Positions 25,819 to 35,321 are shown, counted from the stretch's first letter. The stretch: DNA of 64,000 bases from Alteripontixanthobacter maritimus (GCF_003340475.1 NZ_QBKA01000002.1:319501-383500), one strand, 5' to 3'. Notes: generated from the sequence alone by a model not told the origin. A program made the numbers and translations.

Positions 25819-26943
25819 TTATTCGGCGGCAACTCCCACCGAAGCCGTGTCCTCTTCGTCCATCGTGGGGTAATCGATATAACCGGCTGGGCCGGGCAGA
25901 TACCAGCTTTGCGGAACATTGACATTGGGTGCCCAGTCCGCGCCCGCTTCGATGCGCGCGGCGAGATCGGGATTGGAGATATAGGGCCGCCCGAACGCCA
26001 CCGCATCGCATGTGCCCGCGCTGACATCGCGCACCGCTTCTTCGGCGGTATAGTCGCTGTTGAGCACCAGCGTGCCGGTGTATTTCTCCCGAATGACATC
26101 GTGCTGTTTGGGCACGTCGGTCTGGCCGAACGTGCCGTCGGGTCCGGGTTCGCGCAGTTCCACGAACGCGATGCCAAGGTCCTGCGCCACGTCCGCTGCC
26201 GCGCCGAAGATGGCCGCCGGATTGCTATCGTCGCACCCTTGCGTTTCGCCATTGGGGGAGAAGCGCACGCCGACGCGGTCCGCGCCCCAGACATCAACCA
26301 GCGCGGTCAGCACTTCGCGCAGGAAGCGGGTGCGGTTTTCCACGCTGCCACCATATTCATCGGTCCGCTGATTGGTCGTCTCGCGCAGGAACTGGTCGAT
26401 CAGATAGCCATTCGCGCCGTGCAGCTGCACCCCGTCGAACCCTGCCTTCTTGGCGTTTTCGGCGGCATGGCGGTAATCCTCAACCACGCGGGCGACCTCT
26501 TCCACGGTCAATTCGCGCGCAGCTTCGTAATCCTTGCGGCCATCGGGCGTGTGGGCATGGCCCGCCGCGGTAGTGGCGCTGGCGGAAACCGGCGCCTCGC
26601 CGCCCAGAAAATCCGGATGCACCAGCCGCCCCATATGCCACATCTGCAGGACAATCAGCCCGCCTTCATCATGCACCGCGTCGACGACCGGCTTCCAGCC
26701 TTCGACCTGTTCGTCGCTCCAGATACCCGGCGCGGACGGCCAGCCGAGCCCTTCCACGGAGATACCGGTCGCCTCGCTGATGATAACTCCGGCATTGGCG
26801 CGCTGGCGGTAATACTTCGCGTTCATTGCGTTCGGGACGAAGCCCGGCATGGTTGCGCGGCCGCGCGTCAGCGGAGCCATCCAGATACGGTTCTTCGCCT
26901 CGAGCGCACCAGCGGTGACTGGCTTGAACAGAATGTCGTGCAT
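25819..26943 (-). CDS. old yellow enzyme-family alkene reductase
   Basis: A 374-residue FMN oxidoreductase of the NemA/XenA-type old yellow enzyme family, which reduces activated C=C bonds and sometimes nitro compounds with NAD(P)H. KNRIWMAPLTRGRA at the first strand, LQMWHMGRLVHP, FDGVQLHGANGYLIDQFL (His and Asn that bind the substrate oxyanion) and DEYGGSVENRTRF are diagnostic. The C-terminal FMN phosphate region has VAFGRPYISNPDLAARI. Length is normal. It is divergent from the EamA gene with a 67 bp gap. No regulator is beside it; its substrate is unknown. Confidence 0.94.
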   Translation of the reverse strand: MHDILFKPVTAGALEAKNRIWMAPLTRGRATMPGFVPNAMNAKYYRQRANAGVIISEATGISVEGLGWPSAPGIWSDEQVEGWKPVVDAVHDEGGLIVLQMWHMGRLVHPDFLGGEAPVSASATTAAGHAHTPDGRKDYEAARELTVEEVARVVEDYRHAAENAKKAGFDGVQLHGANGYLIDQFLRETTNQRTDEYGGSVENRTRFLREVLTALVDVWGADRVGVRFSPNGETQGCDDSNPAAIFGAAADVAQDLGIAFVELREPGPDGTFGQTDVPKQHDVIREKYTGTLVLNSDYTAEEAVRDVSAGTCDAVAFGRPYISNPDLAARIEAGADWAPNVNVPQSWYLPGPAGYIDYPTMDEEDTASVGVAAE

Positions 26944-27010
26944 AGGGGGTAGGCTCCGATAATGGGGGCAGCGCGATTCTTACGGAAAATACGCGCACAG
27001 CGATTGGCAA

Positions 27011-27982
27011 ATGTTTTACGGCGGTTATGGCCGGTATGTGGGCAATGCAATCACCTCTGCCAAGAATGAAGGGCCTTCCACGTCACAACCAAAGCTTCGC
27101 GGCTGGCTGCTGCTGGCCGCCTTGCTGGGCGGGAACATCGCGCTGGCGCTGGGGCCATGGTCGGTCCGGTTGGCGGAAAGCGGCCCGGTTTCGGCAGGGT
27201 TCTGGCGATTGTTCCTGGCCCTGCCGTTCCTGGCGTTGATCGCCCGCGCATCGGGGCAAAAGCTGAGCGGAATCCCGCGCCGCACACTGGCACTGGTGGC
27301 ATTGGGTAGCGTGGCCTTTGCGCTCGATCTGGCGAGCTGGCACATCGGGATCGAGCGCACCAGGCTGGGCAACGCCACGTTGTTCGGCAATGCAGGCAGC
27401 ATCGTGTTGCTGTTTTGGGGCTTCATCCTCGCCCGCAGCCTGCCGCGCGGCGGCGAGTGGCTGGCGATTGGTTGCGCGCTGGCCGGGGCGGGCATCCTGA
27501 TGGGCCGATCGGCAGAAATTTCGACCGATACGCTGGTGGGCGATCTGTTCTGTCTGACAGCGGGGCTGCTCTATGCCGTCTATCTTGTGACTTTGCAGGA
27601 CGCGCGCGCCAGCATTGGCGGGTGGAGCCTGCTGGTATGGGTGTGCATTTTCGGTTCGCCGGTGCTGCTGACGGTGGCCCTGATCGCTGGCGAGCCAGTG
27701 TGGCCGGGCAATACGTTGGAGGCATGGACTCCGCTCGTCGCATTATTCGTGCTGAGCCAGCTGATTGGACAGGGTCTGCTGGTGTTCGCCATGCGGCATT
27801 TCCCGCCGCTCGTCATCGGGCTGGCGCTGCTGACCCAGCCGGCTGTCGCGGCGCTTTATGGATATGGCGTGTTCGGCGAAGGGCTGAGCGTAGTCGACAT
27901 CGTGGGCATGGTCTTGCTGGGCGGTGCGCTGGTATTGGCCAAGGGGACCGAACGCAAATCCGCCCTGCCACCGCGCCCCTAA
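27011..27982 (+). CDS. EamA/DMT-family transporter
   Basis: A 323-residue inner-membrane protein with ten predicted helices in two EamA repeats: first half GGNIALALGPWSVRLAESGP to ILMGRSAEI, second half LFCLTAGLLYAVYLVTLQDA to LGGALVLAKG. Drug/metabolite transporters of this type export amino acids or metabolites. The ATG at 27011 is assumed; no good ribosome-binding site is visible, and GTG 27038 would also work. The last four bases overlap the stop of the convergent DUF2254 gene. Confidence 0.88.
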   Translation: MFYGGYGRYVGNAITSAKNEGPSTSQPKLRGWLLLAALLGGNIALALGPWSVRLAESGPVSAGFWRLFLALPFLALIARASGQKLSGIPRRTLALVALGSVAFALDLASWHIGIERTRLGNATLFGNAGSIVLLFWGFILARSLPRGGEWLAIGCALAGAGILMGRSAEISTDTLVGDLFCLTAGLLYAVYLVTLQDARASIGGWSLLVWVCIFGSPVLLTVALIAGEPVWPGNTLEAWTPLVALFVLSQLIGQGLLVFAMRHFPPLVIGLALLTQPAVAALYGYGVFGEGLSVVDIVGMVLLGGALVLAKGTERKSALPPRP

Positions 27983-29301
27983 TCGGCCATCGTGATTTTG
28001 AACTTCTGATAGCGGGCCTCAACCACTTCCAGATCGGGGCCTTTCAGATGCGTTTCCGCCTGCCGCATCAACTGGTCGCCTTCGCGCACCAGTACCGCGT
28101 GGCGCGTTTCGTCGTTCAGCGTGGAGGAGGCCGCGATGATCGTGTCGAACGTCACCAAGGCCGCCGCCGGACTGGTCGCCGTACCCGGTCGCATCGCGCC
28201 AAAGCCGCGGCGAACGTAATGCGCGAAATCGTCGTTGGACAGCACCAAGCGGTCGTCGCTGGCATCGTCCGCCCCGCCGAAGCTGCGGGTAAGATCCCGC
28301 CGTCCGAGCTCGGCCGTTGCCGCGCCCAGCCAATGGATCGCCGTGATTGCGGTGAAGGGGTCGTTGATACCAGGACTTAATGCGCGCAGACCGATTTCTA
28401 CCAGTTCGTCGAGCAGGAAATGCAGATCCTGCGCAGGGGTGCGCATCCCGCCAAGGGTGAAGGCTGCTCGCACATCCTGATCGTGCAGATCGTCTAGATC
28501 ATCCTCGTCGTCCCACATCGCCATGGGGACCTTGGGGTGCACGAAGTCGCCCGGCCTGACATTCAGGCTGAGATGGCCGCCCGCATCCTGTGCGATGCTT
28601 TCCAGCGCCTCGTAATCGATGAACTGGATGTAACCCGTTTCCGTCGCTGCCACCGCACGTCCACTTGGCTCGCGCATTTCCACATGCCCGTGCGAAGGGC
28701 GGTCGTAATTGGTCTTAATATCGCGGATCAGGCGGTCTCCGATCCCCTCCAGCACGGAATTGATGCGAATCGAGGCCGGAATATGATTGAGGAAATAGAC
28801 CAGGACCATGATGGAAATGGCCATCAGGACATACGCCACCAGCAGCGACAATTGCGGCACGAAACCGGGCAGAGAATCGCTTTCCACGGCAAACAGGGTC
28901 GCCTCGTCCTCTGCCCGCACGACGCGCAGTACTGTAATGGCGTAAACGAACGTGCCGATGAACGTGGCCAGGCTCAACTGGTTGCCGCGGTTTTCCATGA
29001 AATTGGTCAGCAGGCGCGGGCCGTAATTGCCGCTGGCATAGGCCACGGCCGCAATCGTGATGGAAAAGACGGTGGAAGCAACCCCGATCATGGAGCCTGC
29101 GATCACCGTCAGCATGTTGCTGGCCCCGTCGGGACGAGCGCGCTCCAGCCACGGGATTTCGTCCAGCATCGACGCCCAGCCATTGCGATCGAGTTCGATT
29201 GTTATCAGCGCCAGCGCTACTGCGAGCACGGCGAACAACGCAGGAAAGAACCAGTAGCTGGCATTGATAGCCTGAAACGCACTACGGATGCGGTTGATCA
29301 T
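27979..29301 (-). CDS. DUF2254 membrane protein, downstream copy
   Basis: A 440-residue DUF2254 protein. The first 200 residues hold about four helices (WFFPALFAVLAVALALITIE; then SMIGVASTVFSITIAAVAYA; then two more), followed by a soluble domain of about 240 residues with GYIQFIDYEALE and the family signature ALSPGINDPFTAITAIHWLG. Biochemical function is unknown for the family. It overlaps the upstream DUF2254 gene by 4 bp and shares its domain order and the SPGIND motif, but the two are well diverged. They may form a hetero-oligomer; that is an inference from coupling. Confidence 0.88.
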   Translation of the reverse strand: MINRIRSAFQAINASYWFFPALFAVLAVALALITIELDRNGWASMLDEIPWLERARPDGASNMLTVIAGSMIGVASTVFSITIAAVAYASGNYGPRLLTNFMENRGNQLSLATFIGTFVYAITVLRVVRAEDEATLFAVESDSLPGFVPQLSLLVAYVLMAISIMVLVYFLNHIPASIRINSVLEGIGDRLIRDIKTNYDRPSHGHVEMREPSGRAVAATETGYIQFIDYEALESIAQDAGGHLSLNVRPGDFVHPKVPMAMWDDEDDLDDLHDQDVRAAFTLGGMRTPAQDLHFLLDELVEIGLRALSPGINDPFTAITAIHWLGAATAELGRRDLTRSFGGADDASDDRLVLSNDDFAHYVRRGFGAMRPGTATSPAAALVTFDTIIAASSTLNDETRHAVLVREGDQLMRQAETHLKGPDLEVVEARYQKFKITMAD

Positions 29302-30605
29302 GCGGCAGCTTCCAGATGAGGGTGGTGATCGTCAAGCCGCGCAAATGCGGCGCGGATATCGTCGGCATCGCGCGGGAACTCGGCCCGCGCCGTGGCGTGT
29401 TCTGCCAATTCGCGCATTTTTCTGCGCAAGTAGGCAGAAAGCTGGACCGGGCGGTCATGCGCGTCCAGCCTGACGAGCAGGCGATCCACCTTTTCGATCA
29501 TACGGATCGTGACGGCGGGATAGCCTGCGGCCGACTGGCGCAACGCGTCCAGCGGATGATCGAACAGCCCCTTGAAATCCTGTTCCGGTACTTCGAACCT
29601 GTGGTGCGTAGCGTAGGCAGGCATCGCGCTGTCATCGACCCAGCTTTCGCTTTGGCCCGCCATGGCGCAGGTAATTCGGTCCACACAGGCGAGCGCGGTG
29701 TAGAAATCGTTGATACCGGGCGACATCGCGCGGGTCGCGACTTCCACAAGCAGGCGCACTTGGAAGACAGTTGACTGCGCGCTGGACCGGTAATCGCCGA
29801 TGGCGATAGCCCGCTGTATCTTTGCGACATTCTTCGGCTCGCGCTCGAACATGGCAAGCGTCTCGCCTTCGAGCACATGCTCGCCAGGCGGCGCACAAAA
29901 CCGCACGTGCATTCCGTCATCGCCCAGCAAGTGGCGGATCCGGTCGAGATCGATCCCCTCGACATACCCTTCGCGCGGTGCGGTCAGGGTGAACCCGAAT
30001 TCGCCGGTGAACGCATCGCGTCCCACTATCGGCAGCGCGATCGAACCCGCTTCCTTACCGATATGCGCGATGGAGCGGTCCACGAACATCGTCCGCCCCA
30101 GATCGTGCAGCGCCGCGCCTAGCATGGCGACGTTGACGATCTGCACGAGGATGATGCCCGACAGCGCAAGCAACGGCGTATCGGCCAGTGCCGCATCGCC
30201 ATCGATGCGGGCGAGCACCACCAGCGAATAGACGAGGCTGAAAGCAAGGCCCGACATCGACAACCGCACCAGCCCCTTATCCAGCCAGCGGTCGATCAGT
30301 CTGACCCCGAGATTGCCCGTTGCCAGAGTCAGGACGATCAGCGTGATCGAGAAATAGAGCGAAATGAAAGCAGCCGAAATACCGACCGAAATTCCGGCAA
30401 TTTCCTGCGCCGTATCGGCTGTCGCGACAGGGCTCCACCCCCGCTGGTCCAGCCAGGCGGCAGCAAAGGACTGGTCCATCCACAGCGCAATAGCCGCGAC
30501 CAAAGGCGCAGCCACAACCGCGACCAATGGCAGGGACCAGTAATTGGCTACCAGCCGGTGTTTGAGCCACGCATTCAGCCCGTTAAGCGGTGTGTTCTGA
30601 GCCAA
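29298..30605 (-). CDS. DUF2254 membrane protein, upstream copy
   Basis: A 435-residue DUF2254 protein, first in a two-gene operon with its paralogue. Four helices lie in the first 190 residues (NYWSLPLVAVVAAPLVAAIA near the N-terminus, IAGISVGISAAFISLYFSIT next). The soluble part has GYVEGIDLDRI and AMSPGINDFYTALACVDRI, the counterpart of the SPGINDPFTAI motif in the other copy. The C-terminus ends in a His-rich DDHHPHLEAAA tail that could bind a metal. The start has no clear Shine-Dalgarno sequence. Function unknown. Confidence 0.88.
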   Translation of the reverse strand: MAQNTPLNGLNAWLKHRLVANYWSLPLVAVVAAPLVAAIALWMDQSFAAAWLDQRGWSPVATADTAQEIAGISVGISAAFISLYFSITLIVLTLATGNLGVRLIDRWLDKGLVRLSMSGLAFSLVYSLVVLARIDGDAALADTPLLALSGIILVQIVNVAMLGAALHDLGRTMFVDRSIAHIGKEAGSIALPIVGRDAFTGEFGFTLTAPREGYVEGIDLDRIRHLLGDDGMHVRFCAPPGEHVLEGETLAMFEREPKNVAKIQRAIAIGDYRSSAQSTVFQVRLLVEVATRAMSPGINDFYTALACVDRITCAMAGQSESWVDDSAMPAYATHHRFEVPEQDFKGLFDHPLDALRQSAAGYPAVTIRMIEKVDRLLVRLDAHDRPVQLSAYLRRKMRELAEHATARAEFPRDADDIRAAFARLDDHHPHLEAAA

Positions 30606-30700
30606 CTTGCCCCGTGTTCCTGCTATCTCGAATACGAGCTAAAACGCACGAACCCCGTGCCGGTGCCGCAAGGGCCATAAGCCGCGTCATATGCGTAAAA

Positions 30701-31687
30701 TCAAACCTTGCCCAGATCGCCCTGGCCAATGGTGCCGGCGGCCATTTCCAGCATCGCGTCGAGGCTTTTCTTGGCGCGCAGGCGCAGGCCCTCCTCGATC
30801 TCGATGCGCGGTTCCAGGTCGCGCAGGCAGGTGTAAAGCTTCTCCATCGTGTTAAGCGCCATGTACGGGCAGATATTGCAGGCGCAATTGCCGTCTGCGC
30901 CCGGCGCGCCGATGAAAGTCTTGTCCGGCAGCGCCTTTTCCATCTGGTGAATGATATGCGGCTCGGTCGCCACGATCAGCGTATCGCCGGTGAAAGTCTC
31001 GGCAAATTGCAGGATGCCGCTGGTGCTACCGACGTAATCCGCGTGATCGAGGATGGTCGGCGGGCATTCGGGATGCGCTGCGACCGGCGCGTCGGGATGC
31101 TGCTGCTTCAGCTTGAGCAGCTCGGTTTCCGAAAACGCCTCGTGCACGATGCAGACGCCCGGCCATAGCAGCATCTCGCGGTCGAACTTGCGGCTGAGAT
31201 AGCCGCCCAGATGCCGGTCGGGACCGAAGATGATCTTCTGGTCCTTGGGAATTTGCTGCAGGATGGTTTCCGCGCTGGAACTGGTGACGATTACGTCCGA
31301 CAGCGCCTTCACTTCGGTCGAGCAATTGATGTAGGTCAGCGCAATGTGGTCGGGGTGCTTTTCGCGGAACGCCCGGAACTTGTCTGGCGGGCAGCTGTCT
31401 TCAAGCGAACAGCCCGCGTCCATGTCGGGCAACACCACGATCTTGTCGGGGGAAAGAATCTTGGCCGTATCGGCCATGAACTTAACGCCGCAGAATACGA
31501 TCACATCGGCGTCGGTTTCCGCCGCCATCTGGCTTAGCTGAAGCGAATCGCCTACAAAATCGGCAAGGTCCTGGATGTCCGCCGTCTGGTAGTAATGCGC
31601 CAGGATGATCGCGTTCTTCTCCTTGCGGAGGCGGTTGATCTCATCCAGCAGGTCGGTGCCTGCGCGCGGCTTCGTTTCGGCGCTCAT
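30701..31687 (-). CDS. nadA: quinolinate synthase A
   Basis: A 328-residue [4Fe-4S] enzyme that condenses iminoaspartate with dihydroxyacetone phosphate to quinolinate in NAD synthesis. Typical motifs: AIILAHYYQTADIQDLADFVGDS, VFCGVKFMADTAKIL, MDAGCSLEDSCPP with one cluster Cys, and NCACNICPYMALNTMEKL with the last. Cluster cysteines are in place. It is the last gene of a three-gene minus-strand operon (MBL-fold, DUF4230, nadA), overlapping the DUF4230 gene by 4 bp. nadB and nadC are not nearby. Confidence 0.96.
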   Translation of the reverse strand: MSAETKPRAGTDLLDEINRLRKEKNAIILAHYYQTADIQDLADFVGDSLQLSQMAAETDADVIVFCGVKFMADTAKILSPDKIVVLPDMDAGCSLEDSCPPDKFRAFREKHPDHIALTYINCSTEVKALSDVIVTSSSAETILQQIPKDQKIIFGPDRHLGGYLSRKFDREMLLWPGVCIVHEAFSETELLKLKQQHPDAPVAAHPECPPTILDHADYVGSTSGILQFAETFTGDTLIVATEPHIIHQMEKALPDKTFIGAPGADGNCACNICPYMALNTMEKLYTCLRDLEPRIEIEEGLRLRAKKSLDAMLEMAAGTIGQGDLGKV

Positions 31688-32382
31688 CGTGTCTTCTCCT
31701 CACCGTCGAAACGGACATTGACCTTCACATCACCATAGCCCGCGACCTGCATGGGGATGGCGAGATTCTGCCGGATAGCGTCCTTCGCCGCCGTGCGGGC
31801 CAAAGCAAGGACTTCCGGGTTCTTGGCGAATTCCACCGCGCGGCGTTCGGCCTGGCGCGAATTGGACTGGCTTAAACTCTGCGCTGCGTTGCGGCTGACA
31901 TAAGTGCCTTCGGTGAACACCCGCGCCGCGCCCTCGTCGAGGTTGGGGCGCGAAATTTTCAGCTGCGGAATGGTGACGTCCAGCGTCTCGGTCGCCTCGT
32001 CCCAGGCGATCCGGTCGCGTCCGACACTGGCGAGGTTGACGCGGTATTCGACGGTCGCGGGGATGATGCTGGCCTGCCGCGATTTCATTAAGTCGAACCC
32101 GGCAAGCGAGGTGGTGTTGGTGCTTTCCGCCACGACTTCGAAGCGGGACGAGAACACGATCAGCGAGTTCTGTTTCTCGAATGCCAGCATTGCGCTGCCG
32201 ACCGGATCGCCTTCTTCCTCGTAGAAGAACGCTCGCCAGCCGAGCCATGCGACAGCCGCAAGCAATACGATCACGATCAGCCACGGCACGCCCTGCACAC
32301 GGGCGAGCGGCTTTTCCTGCGCCGGTTCGGGTATCGAATGCGTAGCGGCCGGATCGTCGCGGGTCAGGGTATCGTTTGCCAT
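31684..32382 (-). CDS. DUF4230 domain-containing membrane-anchored protein
   Basis: A 232-residue protein with one N-terminal membrane helix (residues about 33-52, VPWLIVIVLLAAVAWLGW) and a domain of about 170 residues matching DUF4230: SLIVFSSRFEVVAE, ATVEYRVNLASVGRDRIAWDE and an AERRAVEFAKNPEVLALARTA helix towards the end. The family is of unknown function and probably faces the periplasm. It is coupled to nadA (4 bp overlap) and overlaps the upstream MBL-fold gene by 19 bp, so the three are certainly one transcript. A functional link to NAD synthesis is not evident. Confidence 0.85.
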   Translation of the reverse strand: MANDTLTRDDPAATHSIPEPAQEKPLARVQGVPWLIVIVLLAAVAWLGWRAFFYEEEGDPVGSAMLAFEKQNSLIVFSSRFEVVAESTNTTSLAGFDLMKSRQASIIPATVEYRVNLASVGRDRIAWDEATETLDVTIPQLKISRPNLDEGAARVFTEGTYVSRNAAQSLSQSNSRQAERRAVEFAKNPEVLALARTAAKDAIRQNLAIPMQVAGYGDVKVNVRFDGEEKTR

Positions 32383-33248
32383 ATGCCCCCCGAACGGCTG
32401 ACAACGCCGCGCTGTTCCAGATCGATAAGATGCGCCTCGACGCTCATTTCCGCAGCTCCGGTCAGTCGCGGGTCGAGGCCCTTGTACATTTGCGGCACCA
32501 TCGCCGGGATTGCCTGTGGTTCAGCTTCGATCAGGCGCAAGATCTGGCGCTCGCGCTGGCGGCGGTGGCCCATCATACCGCGCACCAGCTGCTGCGGCTT
32601 GTCCACTTGCGGACCATGGGCCGGGTAATAGACTGTGTCGGCACGGTCCTGCAGTTTCTGCAAGCTGGCCATGTAATCCGACATATCGCCATCGGGCGGC
32701 ACGATTACGCTGGTGGACCAGCCCATCACGTGATCGCCGGTAAACAGCGCGCCCGATTGCTCCAGCGCGAAACACAAATGGTTGGACGTGTGACCCGGCG
32801 TGGCGACTGCGGTGATAGTGAAATCCGGGCCCGTCACGCTTTCGCCATCGGCCAGCACGGTGTCGGGCGCGTAGGTTCGGTCGAACGGCGCGTCGGCGCG
32901 CCTCCTGCCATCGGGTTTATCATCCTCGATCACGAGCGGAGCGCAGCCGATCACGGGCGCGCCGGTCCGTTCGGCCAGCGGCTTTGCGGCGGGCGAGTGG
33001 TCGCGGTGCGTATGGGTGCACATGATCGCCTCGATCCGGCTGTCACCCAGCGCCAGCATCAGCGCCTCGATATGGCGGGTATCGGCGGGTCCGGGATCAA
33101 TCACCGCCACACTCGCACCCGCCCCAACTATATAGGTCTGCGTGCCGGTATAGGTGTACGGCGAGGGGTTGGGCGCCAGCACCCGGCGCACCAGCGGTTC
33201 CAGCATTTCGCTGGTGCCTGTCGGCCAGGGTTTCTCCGGTGCGTTCAT
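32364..33248 (-). CDS. MBL-fold metallo-hydrolase (LACTB2-like)
   Basis: A 294-residue metallo-beta-lactamase-fold hydrolase. The metal site is complete: CTHTHRDHSPAA (HxHxDH), ATPGHTSNHLCF and GDHVMGWS for the following ligands. A C-terminal winged-helix-like tail (LTGAAEMSVEAHLIDLEQRG) is typical of the LACTB2/beta-lactamase-like protein 2 group, which includes endoribonucleases and thioesterases. It is first in the operon with the DUF4230 gene and nadA, with the DUF4230 start lying inside its end. Substrate not predictable. Confidence 0.9.
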   Translation of the reverse strand: MNAPEKPWPTGTSEMLEPLVRRVLAPNPSPYTYTGTQTYIVGAGASVAVIDPGPADTRHIEALMLALGDSRIEAIMCTHTHRDHSPAAKPLAERTGAPVIGCAPLVIEDDKPDGRRRADAPFDRTYAPDTVLADGESVTGPDFTITAVATPGHTSNHLCFALEQSGALFTGDHVMGWSTSVIVPPDGDMSDYMASLQKLQDRADTVYYPAHGPQVDKPQQLVRGMMGHRRQRERQILRLIEAEPQAIPAMVPQMYKGLDPRLTGAAEMSVEAHLIDLEQRGVVSRSGGIWQTIP

Positions 33249-33344
33249 CGCCTGTCATATGGGGAGCATCGCGAAGCTTGTCGAGCGGTGCGGTGCTTGG
33301 CAGACAGCCTTGCGGGCGCCGCCGCTCTTCGCCAGACAATTACC

Positions 33345-34817
33345 ATGACCGAAACCATCCTCGTTCTCGACGCCGGAACCACGTCCACTCGCGCCATGCT
33401 GTTCGCGCTTGATGGCACAGTCCGCAAATCCGCCAGCCGCCCGATCACACAGCATTATCCCCGGCCCGGCTGGGTCGAACACGATGCGGCGGAGATCTGG
33501 GCGCTGACACTGGAATGCTTGCGGGAGGTGGCAGCCGACAATGCCGAAATCGCCGCGATCGGTATCACCAACCAGCGCGAAACCGTGGTGGCGTGGGATA
33601 CCGGCACCGGCAAACCACTCGCCCGCGCGATTGTGTGGCAGGACCGGCGTACGGCGGCATTGTGCGAAGAGCTGAAAGCGGCGGGCCACGAGGCCGAGGT
33701 GCAAGCGCAGACCGGCCTTCTGCTCGATCCCTATTTCTCGGCCACCAAAATGCGTTGGATGCTGGACAACGAACCCGCCGTGCGCAGTGCGGCGGATACC
33801 GGGACGCTGGCATTCGGCACGGTGGAAAGCTGGCTTGTTTTCAAGCTTTCAGGAGGTATCCAGGGCGGCGCGCATATTACCGATGCAAGCAATGCCAGCC
33901 GTACCCTGCTGCTACCGCTTGCCGGCGCGGGCTTCGATAATGGGCTATGCGACCTATTCGGTGTGCCGCACGGTACCCTCCCGCAAGTGACTGACAATCA
34001 CGGCGCGCTGGCGACGAGCGGTGCGGAGATTACGGGCAGGAAAATACCCATCACCGGCCTCGCGGGCGACCAGCAAGCCGCCACGATCGGGCAAGCCTGC
34101 CTGACGCCGGGCGAAAGCAAGTCGACTTACGGTACCGGCGCGTTCGTGCTGACCAATATGGGCAGCGAGGTTCCACGGTCGGATCACCGCCTGCTCGGCA
34201 CGGTGCTGATGCAGCAGGACGGCACGCGGACCTATGCCCTGGAAGGGTCGATGTTTGTCGCGGGCAGCCTTGTGCAATGGTTGCGCGATACGCTGGGCCT
34301 GATTGACAAGTCGGCGGAAACGGAAGCGCTGGCCCGCTCCGTCGACGATAGCGGCGGGGTGACGATCGTGCCGGCACTGGCAGGGCTGGGCGCGCCGCAT
34401 TGGCGCAGCGATGCGCGCGGGGTGATCGCGGGATTGAGCTTCGCCAGCGGCAAGGCTGAGATCGCCCGTGCCGCGCTGGAGTCCATGGCGCACCAGACCT
34501 ACGATCTTGCGGCTGCCTTCGCCGCTGACGGTGCGTCGTGGGAGATCCTTAAAATCGATGGCGGGATGAGCGCGAACGACTGGATGGCGCAGGATATTGC
34601 CGATGTGCTGGGTGTGCCCGTCGAACGGCCCGCAGATGTCGAAACGACCGCGCTGGGCGCGGCGATGCTGGCGGCAGTGGGTGCGGGGCTATTTGACGAT
34701 CTTGCTACAGCCGCCGACGCGATGCGGGGGAAGGTTACTCGCTTCGATCCGGATATGACCGCCGCGGTGCGCGAGGAGCGGCTGGCACGGTATCACAAGG
34801 CGCTGGGCGCGGCCTGA
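33345..34817 (+). CDS. glpK: glycerol kinase
   Basis: A 490-residue FGGY-family kinase that phosphorylates glycerol to glycerol-3-phosphate. LDAGTTSTRAMLFALDG is the phosphate-1 motif, ITNQRETVVAWD and AIVWQDRRTAALC follow, YGTGAFVLTNMG is the adenosine site, and LEGSMFVAGSLVQWLRD and KIDGGMSANDWMAQ complete it. The ATG at 33345 begins exactly at the family N-terminus; the reading frame is open well upstream, but that part runs antisense to the MBL gene and is not coding. No glpF or glpD is adjacent. Confidence 0.95.
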   Translation: MTETILVLDAGTTSTRAMLFALDGTVRKSASRPITQHYPRPGWVEHDAAEIWALTLECLREVAADNAEIAAIGITNQRETVVAWDTGTGKPLARAIVWQDRRTAALCEELKAAGHEAEVQAQTGLLLDPYFSATKMRWMLDNEPAVRSAADTGTLAFGTVESWLVFKLSGGIQGGAHITDASNASRTLLLPLAGAGFDNGLCDLFGVPHGTLPQVTDNHGALATSGAEITGRKIPITGLAGDQQAATIGQACLTPGESKSTYGTGAFVLTNMGSEVPRSDHRLLGTVLMQQDGTRTYALEGSMFVAGSLVQWLRDTLGLIDKSAETEALARSVDDSGGVTIVPALAGLGAPHWRSDARGVIAGLSFASGKAEIARAALESMAHQTYDLAAAFAADGASWEILKIDGGMSANDWMAQDIADVLGVPVERPADVETTALGAAMLAAVGAGLFDDLATAADAMRGKVTRFDPDMTAAVREERLARYHKALGAA

Positions 34818-34847
34818 TCCTGGCAGTGCGCCCCACAAGCCAGAACT

Positions 34848-35321
34848 TCAGCCCGATTGGCGCGCATTCGCAAGGGCTCTGCCCAATCGCTCCCGCAATT
34901 GGTGAATTTCCGCCGTATGCAGGGAGAACTCGCGCCGCCAGCCCTCGTCGATCCGCATCGCCCGGGCGTGCAGGCGGTGCGTGTCTTCGATCAAACGCTG
35001 AATGGATTTGTCGAAGCGCGCCAGATTGGCTGCGTCCGACATCCGGTCATGCGGCAATTTGCCGTGACGCTGCAATTGCGCCTCGGTCATCTCGCCTGCG
35101 AAATAGGCCCGGTGATTGAGCAGCCAGGCTAGTACATGCATCATCCGTGTGGTGGTCCGCAGCCCCTCTTCCGACAGCGCCGCACGCAGCGGATCGCCGC
35201 ACGGTCCAGCGCTTTCTATGGGCTGAAGATCGAAGGTCGTGCGCACCTCGTCAGCGAGCACAAGCGCCTCGCAATAAAGGGTTTCTATGATCGAACCGCT
35301 GATGTTCGCAGGATTTGCCAT
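34848..35321 (-). CDS. DUF1465 family protein
   Basis: A 157-residue alpha-helical protein of the alphaproteobacterial DUF1465 family. It starts at the ATG 35321 (MANPANISGSIIETLYCEAL), with LADEVRTTFD and TTRMMHVLAWLLNHRAYFAGEM as conserved stretches. In-frame codons reaching to 35531 are open but weak. The family is restricted to alphaproteobacteria and is often found near DUF465 genes and ptsP, as here. A role in cell-cycle or envelope control has been suggested for such conserved genes but is not established by this sequence. It is convergent with glpK. Confidence 0.85.
   Translation of the reverse strand: MANPANISGSIIETLYCEALVLADEVRTTFDLQPIESAGPCGDPLRAALSEEGLRTTTRMMHVLAWLLNHRAYFAGEMTEAQLQRHGKLPHDRMSDAANLARFDKSIQRLIEDTHRLHARAMRIDEGWRREFSLHTAEIHQLRERLGRALANARQSG

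Noticed and set aside
32376-33344. Upstream extension of the glycerol kinase frame to 813 residues
   Set aside because: The extra 323 codons are antisense to the MBL-fold gene, while glycerol kinase normally begins at the ATG 33345.
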